64,000 nt of DNA from Impatiens glandulifera. Taxonomy: Eukaryota; Streptophyta; Magnoliopsida; Ericales; Balsaminaceae. This document shows positions 45,690 through 56,597 of this stretch, in pieces. The DNA is taken from NCBI RefSeq assembly GCF_907164915.1, contig NC_061867.1, positions 35,027,751 through 35,091,750 on the forward strand. Reading direction: 5' to 3'. The notes below the pieces were generated by a model. The model worked only from the letters and a program-made list of their open reading frames with translations. It was not told where the DNA came from and ran no database searches. Within the stretch, counting starts at the first letter, position 1, and each line of letters begins with the position of its first letter. The translations under genes were made by a program, and so were the position numbers.

Positions 45690-46660
45690 TTCCACTGCAG
45701 AAAAGACAATCGAAATTAACTTAAACATGGACAACGATCCTCAGATCATACTGATAGGCCAATGTTTAAACACTTTAGAACGTTTAGAAATTGTTGAGCT
45801 ACTAAAGGACAACAAGGACATCTTCTTCTAGTCATACAAGGAAATGTCAGGCATTAATCCAAAGATCACATGAAATCATATTCATCTATATCCTGACGCT
45901 AAGCTAGTTTGTCAAAGCTCAGATTGATGAAAGAGTAATTCGTGAATAAAATATGAGATTATATCCTAAAAAAACTTGAAGATGGATTTATCAAGGTAGT
46001 ATAATATTCTATCTGTATAGGTAATGTAGTCCTCGTTTTGAAAAAAAAAAGAAAACTACGCATATGTGTAGATTATCGGGATCTGAACAAGGTCTGCTCT
46101 AAAGATCACTTCTCACTATCACATATCAGGATACAAGTCGACCATACTGTCAGGCATGAACTTCTGTCATTCATAAATGGATTTTCAAGATATAACCAGA
46201 TCCTGATGGCCCCACAAAACAAGAAATACACCACGTTTATAACAGAAGTAGTAACCTTCATTTATAGTGTCATGCCTTTCGGTCTTAAGAATGCGGGAGC
46301 CACCTATCAAAGGGAAACCACCATGATCCTTCATGACATGATGCACAAGAAAGTGGAAGTATATGTCAATGAATTAATTGTTAAATTAAAGAATCGAGAA
46401 GGACATGTCCTAAACCCTAAGAAATTTCGGTAACGAATAAGGAAATATCAGCTACGACTCAACCCGAAGAAATGCACCTTGAAAGTCATAACTGGTAAAA
46501 TGCTAGGCATCTTAATCATATAGAGGGGCATCGAAGCCGATCCCTCTAAAATAGAAACAATCACGACTATGTTGGTCCCTCGAAATGAAAGAGAGGCCTA
46601 TGGATTTATAGGTAAAATCCAATGCGTTAGTTGATTCATCAGTAAGCTTACTATCCACTA
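45690..46660 (+). pseudogene. pol: Gypsy reverse transcriptase (G1)
   Basis: It begins in IIL-IGQCLNTLERLEIVELL, then DIFF-stop-SYKEM, and after several broken codons a 131-residue open stretch (46038-46433) with LRICVDYRDLNKVCSKDHF, VMPFGLKNAGATYQR and a region that should be YVDD. Catalytic residues are lost: the first Asp block reads FINGFSRYNQI (Asn at 46176-46178) and YVDD reads YVNE (46362-46373). It ends in NPKKCTLKVITGKMLGILI and GIEADPSKIETI. Clearly gypsy; not functional. Confidence 0.9.
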
Positions 46661-47220
46661 ATTAAGATACTGAAAAAATATCAAAATTTTGTATAGGATG
46701 AAGACTTTCAACAAGAATTTAACAAGATCAATGATTATTTAAAATCCCCTCCCATACTCATGTCGCCCAGAACCAGCATTCATCTCATCATATATCTTAC
46801 TATAATAGACATAGCCATGGGAAGTCTGTTGGCTCAAGAAAACGAGAACAAACTCGAAACGGCTATGTATTACATTTGTAAGAGGACGAGTGGGTGTGAA
46901 CTTAATTACACGCCAGTTGAGAAAATCTGTTGGGCTTGACATGGGTCAACAAAATATCGAGACACTACTTGCAAGCCCACTCCATCAAGTTGGTATCAAG
47001 ACTAGACCCGGCCCATTTCTTATTCCAACGAATTCTTCTTTCACCAAGGCTATCCAAATGATGAAGATGTTATACGAATACGATATAGCATACACAATAA
47101 AAAAATATTTTAAAGGTAGCATTGTTGCGAACATCCTTACTGACCAAGCCAATATTGTTAAGTTAGAAGACGAACTCGAATTCCTCGATTTGGAAATTCT
47201 GAATATAACTTTAGACACAT
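46661..47220 (+). pseudogene. pol: Gypsy RNase H (G1)
   Basis: In three frames one can read DIAMGSLLAQENENKLETA, YYICKRTSGCELNYTPVEKI, then HYLQAHSIKLVSRLDP and finally LYEYDIAYTIKKYFKGSIVA. These are successive landmarks of gypsy RNase H (LAQ, ELNYxPxEK, RHYxxxHxxxxxSxxDP, KGSxVA). Frameshifts lie near 46930 and 47000. The part from 46957 on is copied at 58873-59122. Confidence 0.8.
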
Positions 47221-47267
47221 AGAAACTAATGTTTGGAGGATCTTCTAGTAGTTGACCTGAAAGGGAC

Positions 47268-47614
47268 GTATAACCCAATATTCAATCAAACTCAAATATT
47301 CCATCACCAATAATGAGGCTAAATACGAGGCATTCCTATGGGGTCTCAAGATGGCATATGAAAACGAGGCAACAAAGCTAGAAGTTGTTTGTGACTCTAA
47401 CTTTGTTATATCCCAAACTAATGGTACCTGGCTAGTAAAAGGGGAAAATATGAAACCTTACCACTCCCACTTAACCAAACTCATGAACAAATTTAATCAA
47501 ATATCATTTGTTAACGCTCTAAGAAGTAAAAATCGCTTCGTGGACGCCCTGGCTACTTTGGCATCCATTTCTAAAATTCCCGACAGAATTAAATTCAAAC
47601 CTCTAAAAATCTAA
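47268..47614 (+). pseudogene. pol: Second (archaeal-type) RNase H of gypsy Tat lineage (G1)
   Basis: From GGACGTATAACC the frame reads YSIKLKYSITNNEAKYEAFL, then WGLKMAYENEATKLEVVCDS, VISQTNGTW and, near the end, NRFVDALATLAS. NNEAEYEA, the DSxLVxxQxxG motif and the final ADALAxLAS motif are diagnostic of the additional RNase H of Tat elements. Glu and Asp of the active site are still recognisable (EAKYEA, CDS). In the last motif the usual ADAL is VDAL. It ends with a natural-looking stop at 47612-47614; integrase is absent. Confidence 0.85.
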
Positions 47615-47657
47615 CAAAAACAACGACCTTCTTTTCAATTAGGAGAATTCACTTCCT

Positions 47658-48529
47658 ATATTAGACTTGGTGGTCTAATGAAGGATGTCTAATGCCTCGC
47701 TTCAGCAGCCGTCTGAAGTTAGCATACGTACCCACGATCAACTAGTTGTACGCTACTCCTGCTCCACTTTCTCTTGCAGATCTGTACGCTAGCTACTTGC
47801 ATCAAATGAATGAACGCCACGTACGCAAATATTTCTTCCACTACTTCTTCAGTACCGGAAAGTTACAGAAGGATATCCCGCGCACTACATTTTAGTACGG
47901 CCACGATCCAGAAGCACAGAGTGTGTTGTACTTTGTCCTTTAGGCGGCCATCCTATGGGCGCGTTCCACGTGTCCATACAGTAGATTTAAATGTTGGTGT
48001 CCTTCCACTATATTTAGACGCTCAAGGACAACGAACGAATCTCTCTCGGTCTACCAGTTACTCTTCTCACATTATGAATTACTCATGCAGTTAATGATTA
48101 TACGTCATATTCAAGTTCAAGAGAGAGAATCAAAAACACTATTTCAGCTGAGAGATATTCTTAATCATATTGTAAGTTGAATAGAGTTTGTTATGTTCAA
48201 CAGAGTGTTAGATATTTAGTGAACTGTATTTGATTCAAGAAGTTTAGTGAAATCCTTCCGGTTGTTGGAAGAAGAAGTGACATAGGAGAGTTAGCTTCGA
48301 ACATCCATAAACATATTTTGTGTTCTTTCCTTCTGTCTTTCATTATTCATTGGTCAAGGCTTCAAACCCAAACAAACAATTTCGCACTTGAATCGTTTCA
48401 AGTGTTTGTGAAGGTTTGCGAAAAATAGAAAGTGATAGTAATCCCTAACAAGATTTCTATCAAACCGTTTTTTCGTAGTTGTCATCAATAGTCATACATC
48501 CGTCTCTATTGATTACACCGATCCTATCA
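47658..48529 (+). mobile_element. 5' LTR of copia element C1, left part missing
   Basis: It begins inside the LTR at TATTAGACTTGGTGG and ends CTATCA at 48529, followed after AT by the primer-binding site. It has GCCACGTACGC, CCACGTGTCC (47966-47975), a TATA-like CTATATTTAG (48008-48017) and the leader stem CTTCC/GGAAG. It groups with the right LTR of the E units, not the left. The missing 5' part would include the minisatellite. Confidence 0.85.
47966..48017 (+). promoter_or_regulatory. LTR promoter of C1
   Basis: A palindromic G-box-type CCACGTGTCC lies about 35 bases before CTATATTTAG, a weak TATA element. The first ACGT box, GCCACGTACG, is at 47807-47820. The arrangement is shared with the E LTRs. 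Confidence 0.5.
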
Positions 48530-48531
48530 AT

Positions 48532-48543
48532 TGGTATCAGAGC
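48532..48543 (+). other. Primer-binding site (initiator Met tRNA)
   Basis: TGGTATCAGAGC follows the LTR end CA after AT. This 12-mer is the usual plant copia site complementary to the 3' end of initiator methionine tRNA. It is intact. Confidence 0.95.
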
Positions 48544-48603
48544 TCTGTTTTCTATTCTCAAGAATTAAGAACCCGAATCATATCTAGAGGTAAACAAATC
48601 CCT

Positions 48604-49762
48604 ATGTTCTCAAAAGAAAATTTTGAATGCTGGAAGATGAGGATGCAAACGCGTTTGGCTGCTATCGATTATGACATTCTGTATGTCATCTCTAATGGTC
48701 CTATAAAAATTAAAAAGCCAAGATGCGAATGGACGACTGAAGAAAAGATGATGAACAACTTAGACTACATCGCCAAAGACATCCTATACAAGTCTCTCAA
48801 CATGGATGTGTTCAGCAAGATCAAGTCATGCTCATCCTCTAAAGAAATCTTGGAGAAGCTCATTCAACTGTATGGCTATGATGTTCAAACAAAGAAGAAT
48901 TTAATTGAGCAAAAGGTTCTTATAAGTGTTGTAAATAAGTTCAAATGGGCCGATAGCGATTCAGAGGATTCATCTGGTGAAAGCGATAATGAAGGTGTCA
49001 CATGCGTGATGGAAGACGACAAATCAAATGTGACTCTTCCTCGGAAAGTTTTACAAGAGATGAATTAACTACTGCAATCAATGACATGGTTAGTGAGTAC
49101 AAGAAGTTATCAGACTCATTTAATGAAATGAAATTAAAATATGAATCTAATAATTATTCTTCATCTCAAGTTTCTGAACCAGAATTTTTTGAAAACATGG
49201 TAGAAGTGCTCTCATCTGAGAATGAGATGCACAAAGAAAAAGTTCAAAATTTGTCTTCTGAAAACCAACGTTTGACATATGTGGTAAGTTTCTGGACAAA
49301 GTCTGGAGAGGCTGTCAAACAGAAAATCATTATGCTGAGGCCTACTGGATGCAAATCCAGTTTACGATATGACAGTAATGACTCAGGCATGTTCCGTAAA
49401 AAGTTAAACTCATCAACAGACAAGTTTAAGCCTATAAACTTTGTCGGAGGGAGTTTAACTGATACTGGAACTGATCCAAGATGTGATGAGATAACTTTAA
49501 AGGATGAAATTACTTATATTCCGCAAACTGTTAACTAGCTAAAACCTAAAAAGAAAGCAGCTAATAAGTCTGGAAAACTAAAACCTGAAAAGAAGTCAAG
49601 GAGCTTTAAACAAAAATCATCCTCTAAAGTTAAGGGAGCAGCTGCTAGTAGGAAGACGTCTGCTAAGTCTAAATTATACGCACTTATTACTACACAAAAA
49701 GGGAAGTCCATCAAAATATCTCAAATATGGATTCCTAAGGGACTGACTGATCGAGGACCCTA
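48604..49762 (+). pseudogene. gag: Copia gag polyprotein (C1), internally deleted
   Basis: The start MFSKENFECWKMRMQTRLAA is the usual copia gag opening (F-x-x-W-K-x-R-M), followed by CEWTTEEKMMNNLDYIAKD and KSLNMDVFSKIKSCSSSKEI of the UBN2-type domain. After TKKNLIEQKVL the sequence jumps to FKWADSDSEDSSGESDNEG, which normally lies after the zinc knuckle, so the C-terminal half of the capsid-like domain and the CCHC knuckle appear deleted. A frameshift near 49020-49040 moves to the frame of 49002-49538 (DELTTAINDM coiled coil, FWTKSGEAVKQ, then lysine-rich KPEKKSRSFKQK). A TAG at 49537 replaces a Trp codon kept in C2. Confidence 0.8.
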
Positions 49763-49818
49763 GTGAATGTGGGTACCAAAAAGTTTGTAAATATGTTTTT
49801 GTGTAGGTTGACTGCCTG

Positions 49819-50157
49819 GAGGATTCAGTTTGGTATCTGAACAATGGATGTTCTAGACTCATGACTGGAGAAAAACCACTTGTAACTGATATAACAAAAT
49901 GTTCAGGTCCTAAGATTACTTTCGAAGATAACCGCAAGGGTAAGACCATGGGTAAGGGTAAGATTATCCATGGTAATCTAACCATCAACAACGTGCTACT
50001 TGTTAAAAACTTGTGTTATAATTTGATAAGTATTAGTCAATTATGTGATAATGGATGTTTGTTTGATTTTCAAACTCATGCATGCATAGTTAAAGATCAG
50101 CAGGGCAATGTTCTATTAACTAGAAGTAGGGTAGGAAACTCTTATAAAATGAACTGA
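49819..50157 (+). pseudogene. pol: Copia protease region (C1)
   Basis: The motif around 49831 reads WYLNNGCSRLMTG. Copia proteases have WxxDSG, so the catalytic Asp is Asn (49840-49842) and the Ser is Asn; C2 still has Asp here. Downstream KGKIIHGNLTINNVLLVKNL and CYNLISISQLCDNGCLFDF are typical of the segment between protease and integrase (NVLyVPxLxxNLlSisQLcD). TGA at 50155-50157 interrupts the pol frame. Confidence 0.85.
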
Positions 50158-51192
50158 AAAACTAAAATGTCAAACCCCATATGCATGATCACCAAAACTG
50201 ATCAAAACTGGTTGTGGCATAAGAGATTAAATCATTTCAATTTTAAAACCATTAACAACATTTATTCGCATAACTTAGTTCTTAGTTTACCAAATTTGAA
50301 GTTTGTAAAGGACAAGGTCTGTTCTGCTTGCTAGTTAGGAAAGTAGAGCAAATCATCATTCAAAAGTAAAGGGAAATTTCAATCCAGTCGATGCTTGGAA
50401 CTTTTACATATGGATCTGTTTGGTCCAATTCCTATAAAGAGATTGGGGGGAATGAGATTTACCCTAGTCATTATTGATGATTTTTCACGTTTTACATGGG
50501 TTGTATCTTTTCCTTCAAAGGATCAGACTGTTGAGAATTTTATTAAACTTCTTAGAAGGATTCAAAACCAAAAATATTTAAGTGTTATTCAGATCAGAAG
50601 TGATAAGGGAACCGATTTCACCAATAGACGACAAACTTCTTACTTCGAGGAATCTGGTATTAGGAACAAGTTGTCTAGTGCTAGAACTCCACAGCAAAAT
50701 GGTATTGTTGAGAGAAGAGTCAAGACACTAAAGGAAGCAGTGAGATCGATGCTTGCCGACTCAGGTGTTCCTCAGAAGTTTTGGGAAGAAGCCATAAACA
50801 CAGCATTTTATACACAAAATCGGTCAATAATCAACAAACGCTTTGACAATACACCTTTTGAATTGTTTTATGGAAGAATTCATATAGTTTACTACTTTAA
50901 AGTATTCGGGTGTAAGTGTTTTATTCATAACAATGGAAAAGAATATTTGACCGCTTTTAATCCTAAAGTAGATGCTGGAATCATTCTAGGTTACTTATCA
51001 GTTAGTAAGACCTTCAAAGTATACAATAATCGTACACAAACTGTTGAGGAATTCTTTCATGTTATTTGTGATGAATCTGTTGAAAACAATTTAGTTGATC
51101 CCATCGACCCTACTAACAGATTAGAAGTGGCTTGTCTTGAATCTAATAGTGAGGATGAAGCTCATGTTCAAAGGGATTATCCGTCCGATTAA
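50158..51192 (+). pseudogene. pol: Copia integrase (C1)
   Basis: The zinc-binding part reads LWHKRLNH (His at 50218 and 50233) and CSAC (Cys at 50320 and 50329), broken by TAGs at 50332 and 50344 that replace likely Gln codons. The catalytic core keeps all three acidic residues: Asp in MDLFGP (50413), Asp in RSDKGTDF (50602) and Glu in NGIVERR (50710), with the expected 35-residue spacing between the last two. The C-terminal part has FKVFGCKCFIHNNGKEYLTA and AGIILGYLSVSKTFKVYN. It ends at TAA 51190, where C2 has a Gln codon. Integration chemistry would be possible only for the open 50395-51192 stretch, which lacks the zinc domain. Confidence 0.9.
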
Positions 51193-52156
51193 GTGGCTGA
51201 TTTGAGAATCAACTAGACGTCCAAACTCCAGTTCAACAGGTTGTTGAAAGTTCGGACGTCGAGGGGCCAACTAATCTGACGTTTAATCCTCTTAGATCAA
51301 ACTTTAGATGGAATAGAGATCATCCACGTGAATTGATAATTGGTAATCCTAATTCTCCTCGTAGGATAAGACGTCAATTGATGGATGAGATGACTAATTC
51401 TAATTTTATTTCTCAAATTGAGCCTAAGAAAATTGGTGAAGATGTGCTTGATCCATATTGGATCAATGCTATGCAAGAGGAGTTAAACCAATTTGTGAGA
51501 AATAAAGTGTGGCATTTGACTCCAAGATCGACTGACCAATCGGTTATTAGAACTAGATGGGTATTTCGAAATAAGCTTAGTGAAGAAGGCTTAGTTCTAA
51601 GAAACAAAGCCTAGTTGGTTGCTCAAGGGTATAGACAAGAGGAAGGCATTGACTTTGATGAGTCATTTGCACTTGTAGCCAGACTTGAAGCAATCAGAAT
51701 CTTCCTAGCTTATGCATCTTTAAATAATTTCAAAATTTTTCAAATGGATGTGAAAAGTGCATTTTTAAATGGTAACTAAATGAAGACGTTTATATTGAAC
51801 AACCTCCTAGTTTTCTAGATAATACTTTACCCGATCATGTTTTTAAACTTGACAAAGGTTTATACGGTTTGAAACAAGCTCCTAGAGCTTGTAATGATAC
51901 TTTGACTAAGTTTTTGTTTGATCATGATTTTGTTGTTGGATCAGTAGACAAAACATTATTTATATTTGTTAAAGATTCTCATATTCTGCTTGTTCAGAAT
52001 ATATGTTGATGATATCATATGGATCAACTAACTCCAAATTGTGTGAGAAATTTGTCAAGTTGATGCAGGATAGATTTAAGATGAGCATGAGAAGAATTAA
52101 CCTTCTTCCTTGGTCTTCAAGTTCGTTAACTTGAAACAGGGACCCTCATCAACCAA
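51193..52156 (+). pseudogene. pol: Copia reverse transcriptase (C1)
   Basis: It is in a different frame from the integrase, starting RSNFRWNRDHPRELIIGNPN. Blocks are YWINAMQEELNQFVRNKVWH, TRWVFRNKL, a TAG near 51612, [31 protein letters not shown] (first catalytic Asp at 51746-51748), a frameshift, DHVFKLDKGLYGLKQAPRA, and an intact YVDD (52002-52013). It has at least two frameshifts and two stops. The whole domain from 51449 on is missing from C2. Confidence 0.9.
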
Positions 52157-52942
52157 GCTAAGTATACCAAGGAATTGCTAAAGAAGTTTGGAATGGAGAG
52201 TTGCTTGGCTGCAGCCATTTCAATGAGTTCTTCCAGCAAGCTAGACAAAGATGAAGATGGACAAAGCATTGACATCATTGCCTATAGAGGGCTCATCGAC
52301 TATTTGCTCTACCTTACTGCTAGCAGACCCAACATTCAGTTTGTTGTCGGCGTCTATGGAAGATTCCAGGCTAATCCAAAACTATCTCATTTCACTGTTG
52401 CTAAGCGCATTTTGATGTATTTAAAGGGAACTCAAAATATGGGACTGTGGTATCCGAAAGATTCCAGATTCAATCTAAAAAGTTTCTCAGATGCAGATTA
52501 TGCAGGTTTCAAGATCGATCGAAAAAGTACCAATGGAACCTGTCAGTTCCTCGGTGATCATTTAATCTCCTGATTCAGTAAGAAGCAGATGTCAGTTGCT
52601 ACGTCTACAGCTGAAGCTAAATATCTTGCAGTTGGAAGTTATTGTTTTTAGCTCCTTTGGATTCAACAGCAACTGAGGGACTATGGGGTAGAAGTAGAAG
52701 AATCTCCTATTTTCTACAACAACACAAGTACAATTGCTATCACCTATAATCCAGTTATGCATTCTCGGACAAAGCACATCGAAATCAGACATCATTTTAT
52801 CCGGGAGCATGTCAGTCAGAAGCAAATTTGTCTTGAATATGTTCACACAGATCAACAAGTGGTAGACGTGTTCACGAAGCCACTACCCGAGACTAAGTTT
52901 TCTTACTTTAGAAATATTTTAGGGCTTGTTGATCTTGACTGA
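52157..52942 (+). pseudogene. pol: Copia RNase H (C1)
   Basis: One frame (from about 52157) carries AKYTKELLKKFGMESC, YRGLIDYLLYLTASRPNIQF, SDADYAGFKIDRKSTNGTCQ and, after stops, HSRTKHIEIRHHFIREHV and DQQVVDVFTKPLP. Stops are TGA at 52571-52573, where element K has Trp (LISWF), and TAG at 52649-52651, where K has Gln. It ends naturally at TGA 52940-52942. Confidence 0.9.
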
Positions 52943-52969
52943 TTTATTTTAATTAAGTATGCACATATT

Positions 52970-52980
52970 GAGGGGGGACA
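52970..52980 (+). other. Polypurine tract of C1
   Basis: GAGGGGGGACA directly precedes the LTR start TGTTGTTCAAAT at 52981, in the position expected for plus-strand priming. Confidence 0.8.
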
Positions 52981-53666
52981 TGTTGTTCAAATTTAACTGG
53001 ATAGACAAGAAGACAAAGGTCTCAATATGTCCAATAGATCAGAAGTCTAAGAAGCATATCTACATAGACGCATGTTTGCTCAAGTAGTCTATGCTTCCAT
53101 TTGGATAAATGTCTTGGTGGATAACCTGCGCGCTTAGACGTTCAAGTATATTAGACATTTAGACGTCTGAAAGACAAGAGAAGTTGGACGCTCACGTCTA
53201 ACTAGACACACGTTTAGCACGTGGTGTTTTGCGTAATTAGACGTCTAAAGTCTAATAAACCTTTAGTCGTCTATAAGACAATCGTGATTAGACGCATGTG
53301 TCTAATAGACTCATGCGTCTAATTGATGTCTATCCAGAATTAGAGGCATAGAATGTAAAAGGTAAGTTAAAAGTCTAACTACATGTGTACTTGGACTACT
53401 CATCTTCAGGCTAGTTGGGACAGCTGTCCACTGCTATAGTAGCTGTTCAGGTACTATTCCCGCCAAAATTGAATAGTCATCACTTCAATAACTTGAAGAC
53501 ATGTGTCTCTCAATGTTAAAAAAAATGACTAAAAGTTCTAATAACTTTTATCTACACGCATGAAATTTTATGACAATTTGATGATTATGGACTTAAATGT
53601 TGTTTATCTTGAATAATGTGTCTCTTGAGAACTTACACTCGTTCATCTTTGACAGTTCATATAATC
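52981..53666 (+). mobile_element. 3' LTR of C1, left part only
   Basis: It starts TGTTGTTCAAAT after the purine tract and runs 686 bases until another LTR start (TGTTGGTTC) at 53667. It is dense in TAGACG/CGTCTA inverted repeats, including a 12-bp perfect stem ATTAGACGCATG/CATGCGTCTAAT (53287-53323), but these are not in a regular array. It does not overlap the surviving part of the 5' LTR, so the two cannot be compared. The same segment ends C2. Confidence 0.65.
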
Positions 53667-53805
53667 TGTTGGTTCAAATTAGTTTGACTAACATTATTTT
53701 AATGATGTATTAATAAAACTTTGATTAAAAATGAAGTTAAGTCGTCTAATTGTTTTTGTGCAGGTGCATCAAAAATATGATAAATTAGACATGAACTGAA
53801 ATAGG

Positions 53806-54480
53806 TATTAGACGTAGTTAGACGTGCAGTCTAACAGATTCGCAGTTAGACGTGCAGTCTAATAGATATGCAATTAGACGTGCAGTCTAATAGATGTGCA
53901 GTTAGACGTGTAGTCTAACAGATGCGCAGTTAGACGTGTAGTCTAACAGAAGAACAGTTAGACGTGCAGTCTAACAGATGCGTAGTTAGAAGTGTAGTCT
54001 AACAGATACGCAGTTAGACGTGCAGTCTAACAGATGCACAGTTAGACATGTAGTCTAACAGATACGTAGTTATACGTGTAGTCTAACAGATGCGTAGTTA
54101 GAGTTGCAGTCAAATAGATATGCAGTTAGACATGCAGTCTAACAGATACATAATTAGATGTGCAGTTTAACAGATATGCAATTAGTCGTGTAGTCTAACA
54201 GATGTGTAGTTAGACGTGCAGTCTAACAGATACGCAGTTAGACGTGCTGTCTAATAGATGCGTACTTAGACGTACAGTCTAATATATGCGCAGTTAGACG
54301 TGTAGTCTAACAGATACGTAGTTAGACATGTAGTCTAACAGATACGCAGTTAGACGTGCAGTCTAATAGATACGTAGTTAGACGTGCAGTCTAACAGACG
54401 TAGTTAGACATGCATTCTAACAGATACGTAGTTAAACGTGCAGTCTAATAGATACATAGTTAGACGTGTAGTCTAACTCC
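53806..54480 (+). repeat. Hairpin minisatellite, ~24 units of 28 bp
   Basis: This is the largest array in the window. The core is GTTAGAC-GTGCA-GTCTAAC. Variants such as ATTAGAC-GTGCA-GTCTAAT (near 53873) change both arms and keep pairing, and single-arm changes often give G-T (G-U in RNA) pairs. About 24 units compared with about 15 in E1. Confidence 0.9.
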
Positions 54481-54841
54481 ATTAGACTTGTGCTCTGATG
54501 GATCTCGCTATTAGACGTCGACATCTAACTCCCTTAGACTTTGCAGTCTAATGGAGCATGTTTAATGCCTCGCTTCAGTAGTTGTTTGAAGTTAGCATAC
54601 GTCTACCCACGATCAACTAGTTGTACGCTACTCCTGATCCACTCATTTGTTCAGTCCAGTACGCCGGCTATTTGTATCCAATGAATGAACGCCACGTACG
54701 CGAATATTCCTCCCACTACTTATTCAGTAAAGGACAGTTCCAGAAGAATATTCGGCGCACTACTAATTTGGTACGGCCACGATCCATGTACACAGAGCCT
54801 GTTGTACTCTTGTACTATGGAGGCTTTCCAATGGGCGCTTA

Positions 54842-54893
54842 CCACGTGTCCATCTTGAAGATTCGACCGTTGGTGTCCTAACTATATATATAG
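54842..54893 (+). promoter_or_regulatory. LTR promoter of E2 left LTR
   Basis: CCACGTGTC at 54842-54850 and a TATATATATAG box at about 54883-54893. It is the best-preserved TATA box among the LTRs here. Confidence 0.55.
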
Positions 54894-55531
54894 ATCCTCA
54901 AGGACAACGGTCGAGGTACGAACAAAAACAACAAGTCTTACGAATTACCGGTCTTACCAGCCTTACCTAATATCAATACTCTTGCACTTACTAATCTGTA
55001 CATCTTCTTCAAGTTCAAGAGAGAATTAGAATTTTGTTGAGAAATATTCTTAATCATATTGTACGTTGAACAGAGCATGTTCAATTCGACAGTTAGCTAG
55101 CCAGTAAACTGTATTTGATTCAAAGAAGTATAGTGAAATCCTTCCAGTTGTGGAAGAAGGGGTGACGTAGGAGAGTTTGCTCCAAACATCCATGAACAAG
55201 TTTTTGTGTCATTTACATTATGTCTTTCATTCTCTCATTGGTTCATAGCTTCAAACTTGAGTAAACAGTTCCGCACTTGAATCGCTTCAAGAGTTTGCAA
55301 GAAATTGTGAAGAATAGAAAGTGATATTAATCCCTAACAAGATTTTTATCAAACCGTTTTCCAGAAGTTGTCATCAATAACTAGACCCTCATCTCTATTG
55401 ATTACACCGATCCTATCATAATCATTATATTAATAGTCATACGTTAGCATCCTTTTATAAAAGAAACGGTCATACTCAAAGGTTTGAGTATCTCACTTCT
55501 GCAAATCTTCTTCTCTCTCTAAGAATTCTTC

Positions 55532-56143
55532 ATGTGTCTCTTAGTATTCTTCAAGAAATCTCTGTCTTTTCATCTCGAAATGGGTTTTATTGTTCCATCC
55601 ATTCTTCAAATCGACTTTTTCTATGTGTCAATGATGGAAATTCCTGTTATGGTAGCTATGTTTGAATCACTCAAAGCTTCGGGTCTTAAGAAATTCCTCA
55701 AGGCCCCCGTCGTCATTCAAGAACCTGAGGTTCGTGAACTTTTCAAATACGCTGAGCTATATGACGGCGTGCTCGTCACAGCCAAAATATTTGATGATAT
55801 TGTTGCCTTCACTAAAATGTCCTTCGCTCGATTCTTCAACCTTTCGATCGAGGGGATATCCGAGTTCCCAACGTCTTCAGAAGAAGTCCTATCTTAAATG
55901 GGACTTATCTTCTCCGATACTTTTCTTGATAGGACTCTAGTTCTTGTCAATAACTCTGGACTGCGGTCCTCTCTAAAAGTTGAGTTCTTCTTACTCAACG
56001 ACATCATTTCCCGATCCCTTCTGGCCAAGGGATGTTCTAACCATTACTCGAAGATGGTCTTCGAGATGATGATTGCTATCACCAAGGGGACAGCAATCAA
56101 CTGGTCGAGGGTCATTTTCCGCAATATGGTGGGGATGTTTTAA
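55532..56143 (+). pseudogene. Orphan ORF of unit E2
   Basis: This is the counterpart of 33986-34552 and is open 16 codons further upstream (from 55532), though ATG 55580 matches the E1 start. The same in-frame TAA (55895-55897) is followed directly by ATG 55898, and the second part is identical in length (81 codons). Both parts keep MFESLKASGL, FLLNDIISRSLL and INWSRVIF. Function is unknown; it shares no domain with the copia polyprotein. Confidence 0.55.
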
Positions 56144-56597
56144 AGGAGATCCCCTAGATATGCTGCTCCGCTTAGCATATTTCTTCCTTTTATCGTTTCT
56201 AGTGTCGCGGGACCTGGGATTCTCATCAAATCATCGAGGGTCTTGAACAATCAAAAGGTTCTTGACTACATTGTCCAACATAGGAAGCTCAAATAAAAGA
56301 AAAGAAATCGAGAGCCCTTTTTGGCCGAAAATGATCAGTAGAAATCTTCCCTCCCGATGATGTTAAAAAGGGGGAAAATGAAAAGATAGGGCCTTAGATT
56401 TAGGGGGAAAGAAAATCTTTTGATGTATTGTTGTTATCCTTGAAAAAATTTTGTTTTGTTTATCAATCATTTTATGTATCTCTTAATATTCTTGAAAATA
56501 TGAATACATGATCTTTTGCTCATATTGTTGTGTTGTTTATTGATCATACTTATAGTTATCTTTATTTAAGTTTTAACATCATCAAAAAAGAGGAAAT

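Larger units (their letters stand above)
44500..47636 (+). mobile_element. Ty3/gypsy element G1, Tat-type, decayed pol
   Basis: The order protease, reverse transcriptase, RNase H, then a second (archaeal-type) RNase H, with integrase not reached, is that of the Tat lineage of gypsy elements. Both sides are truncated: no LTR is seen on the left, and on the right the element stops where the copia C1 LTR begins (47658). Its tail from 46957 is duplicated at 58873. Confidence 0.8.
53667..55418 (+). mobile_element. Left LTR of E2
   Basis: It starts TGTTGGTTCAAAT and ends CTATCA. Same subtype as the E1 left LTR, about 230 bases longer because its minisatellite has about nine more units. It has GCCACGTACG (54691), CCACGTGTC (54842-54850) and TATATATATAG (about 54883-54893), plus the leader stem and GGGGTGACGTAGGAGAG. 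Confidence 0.8.
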
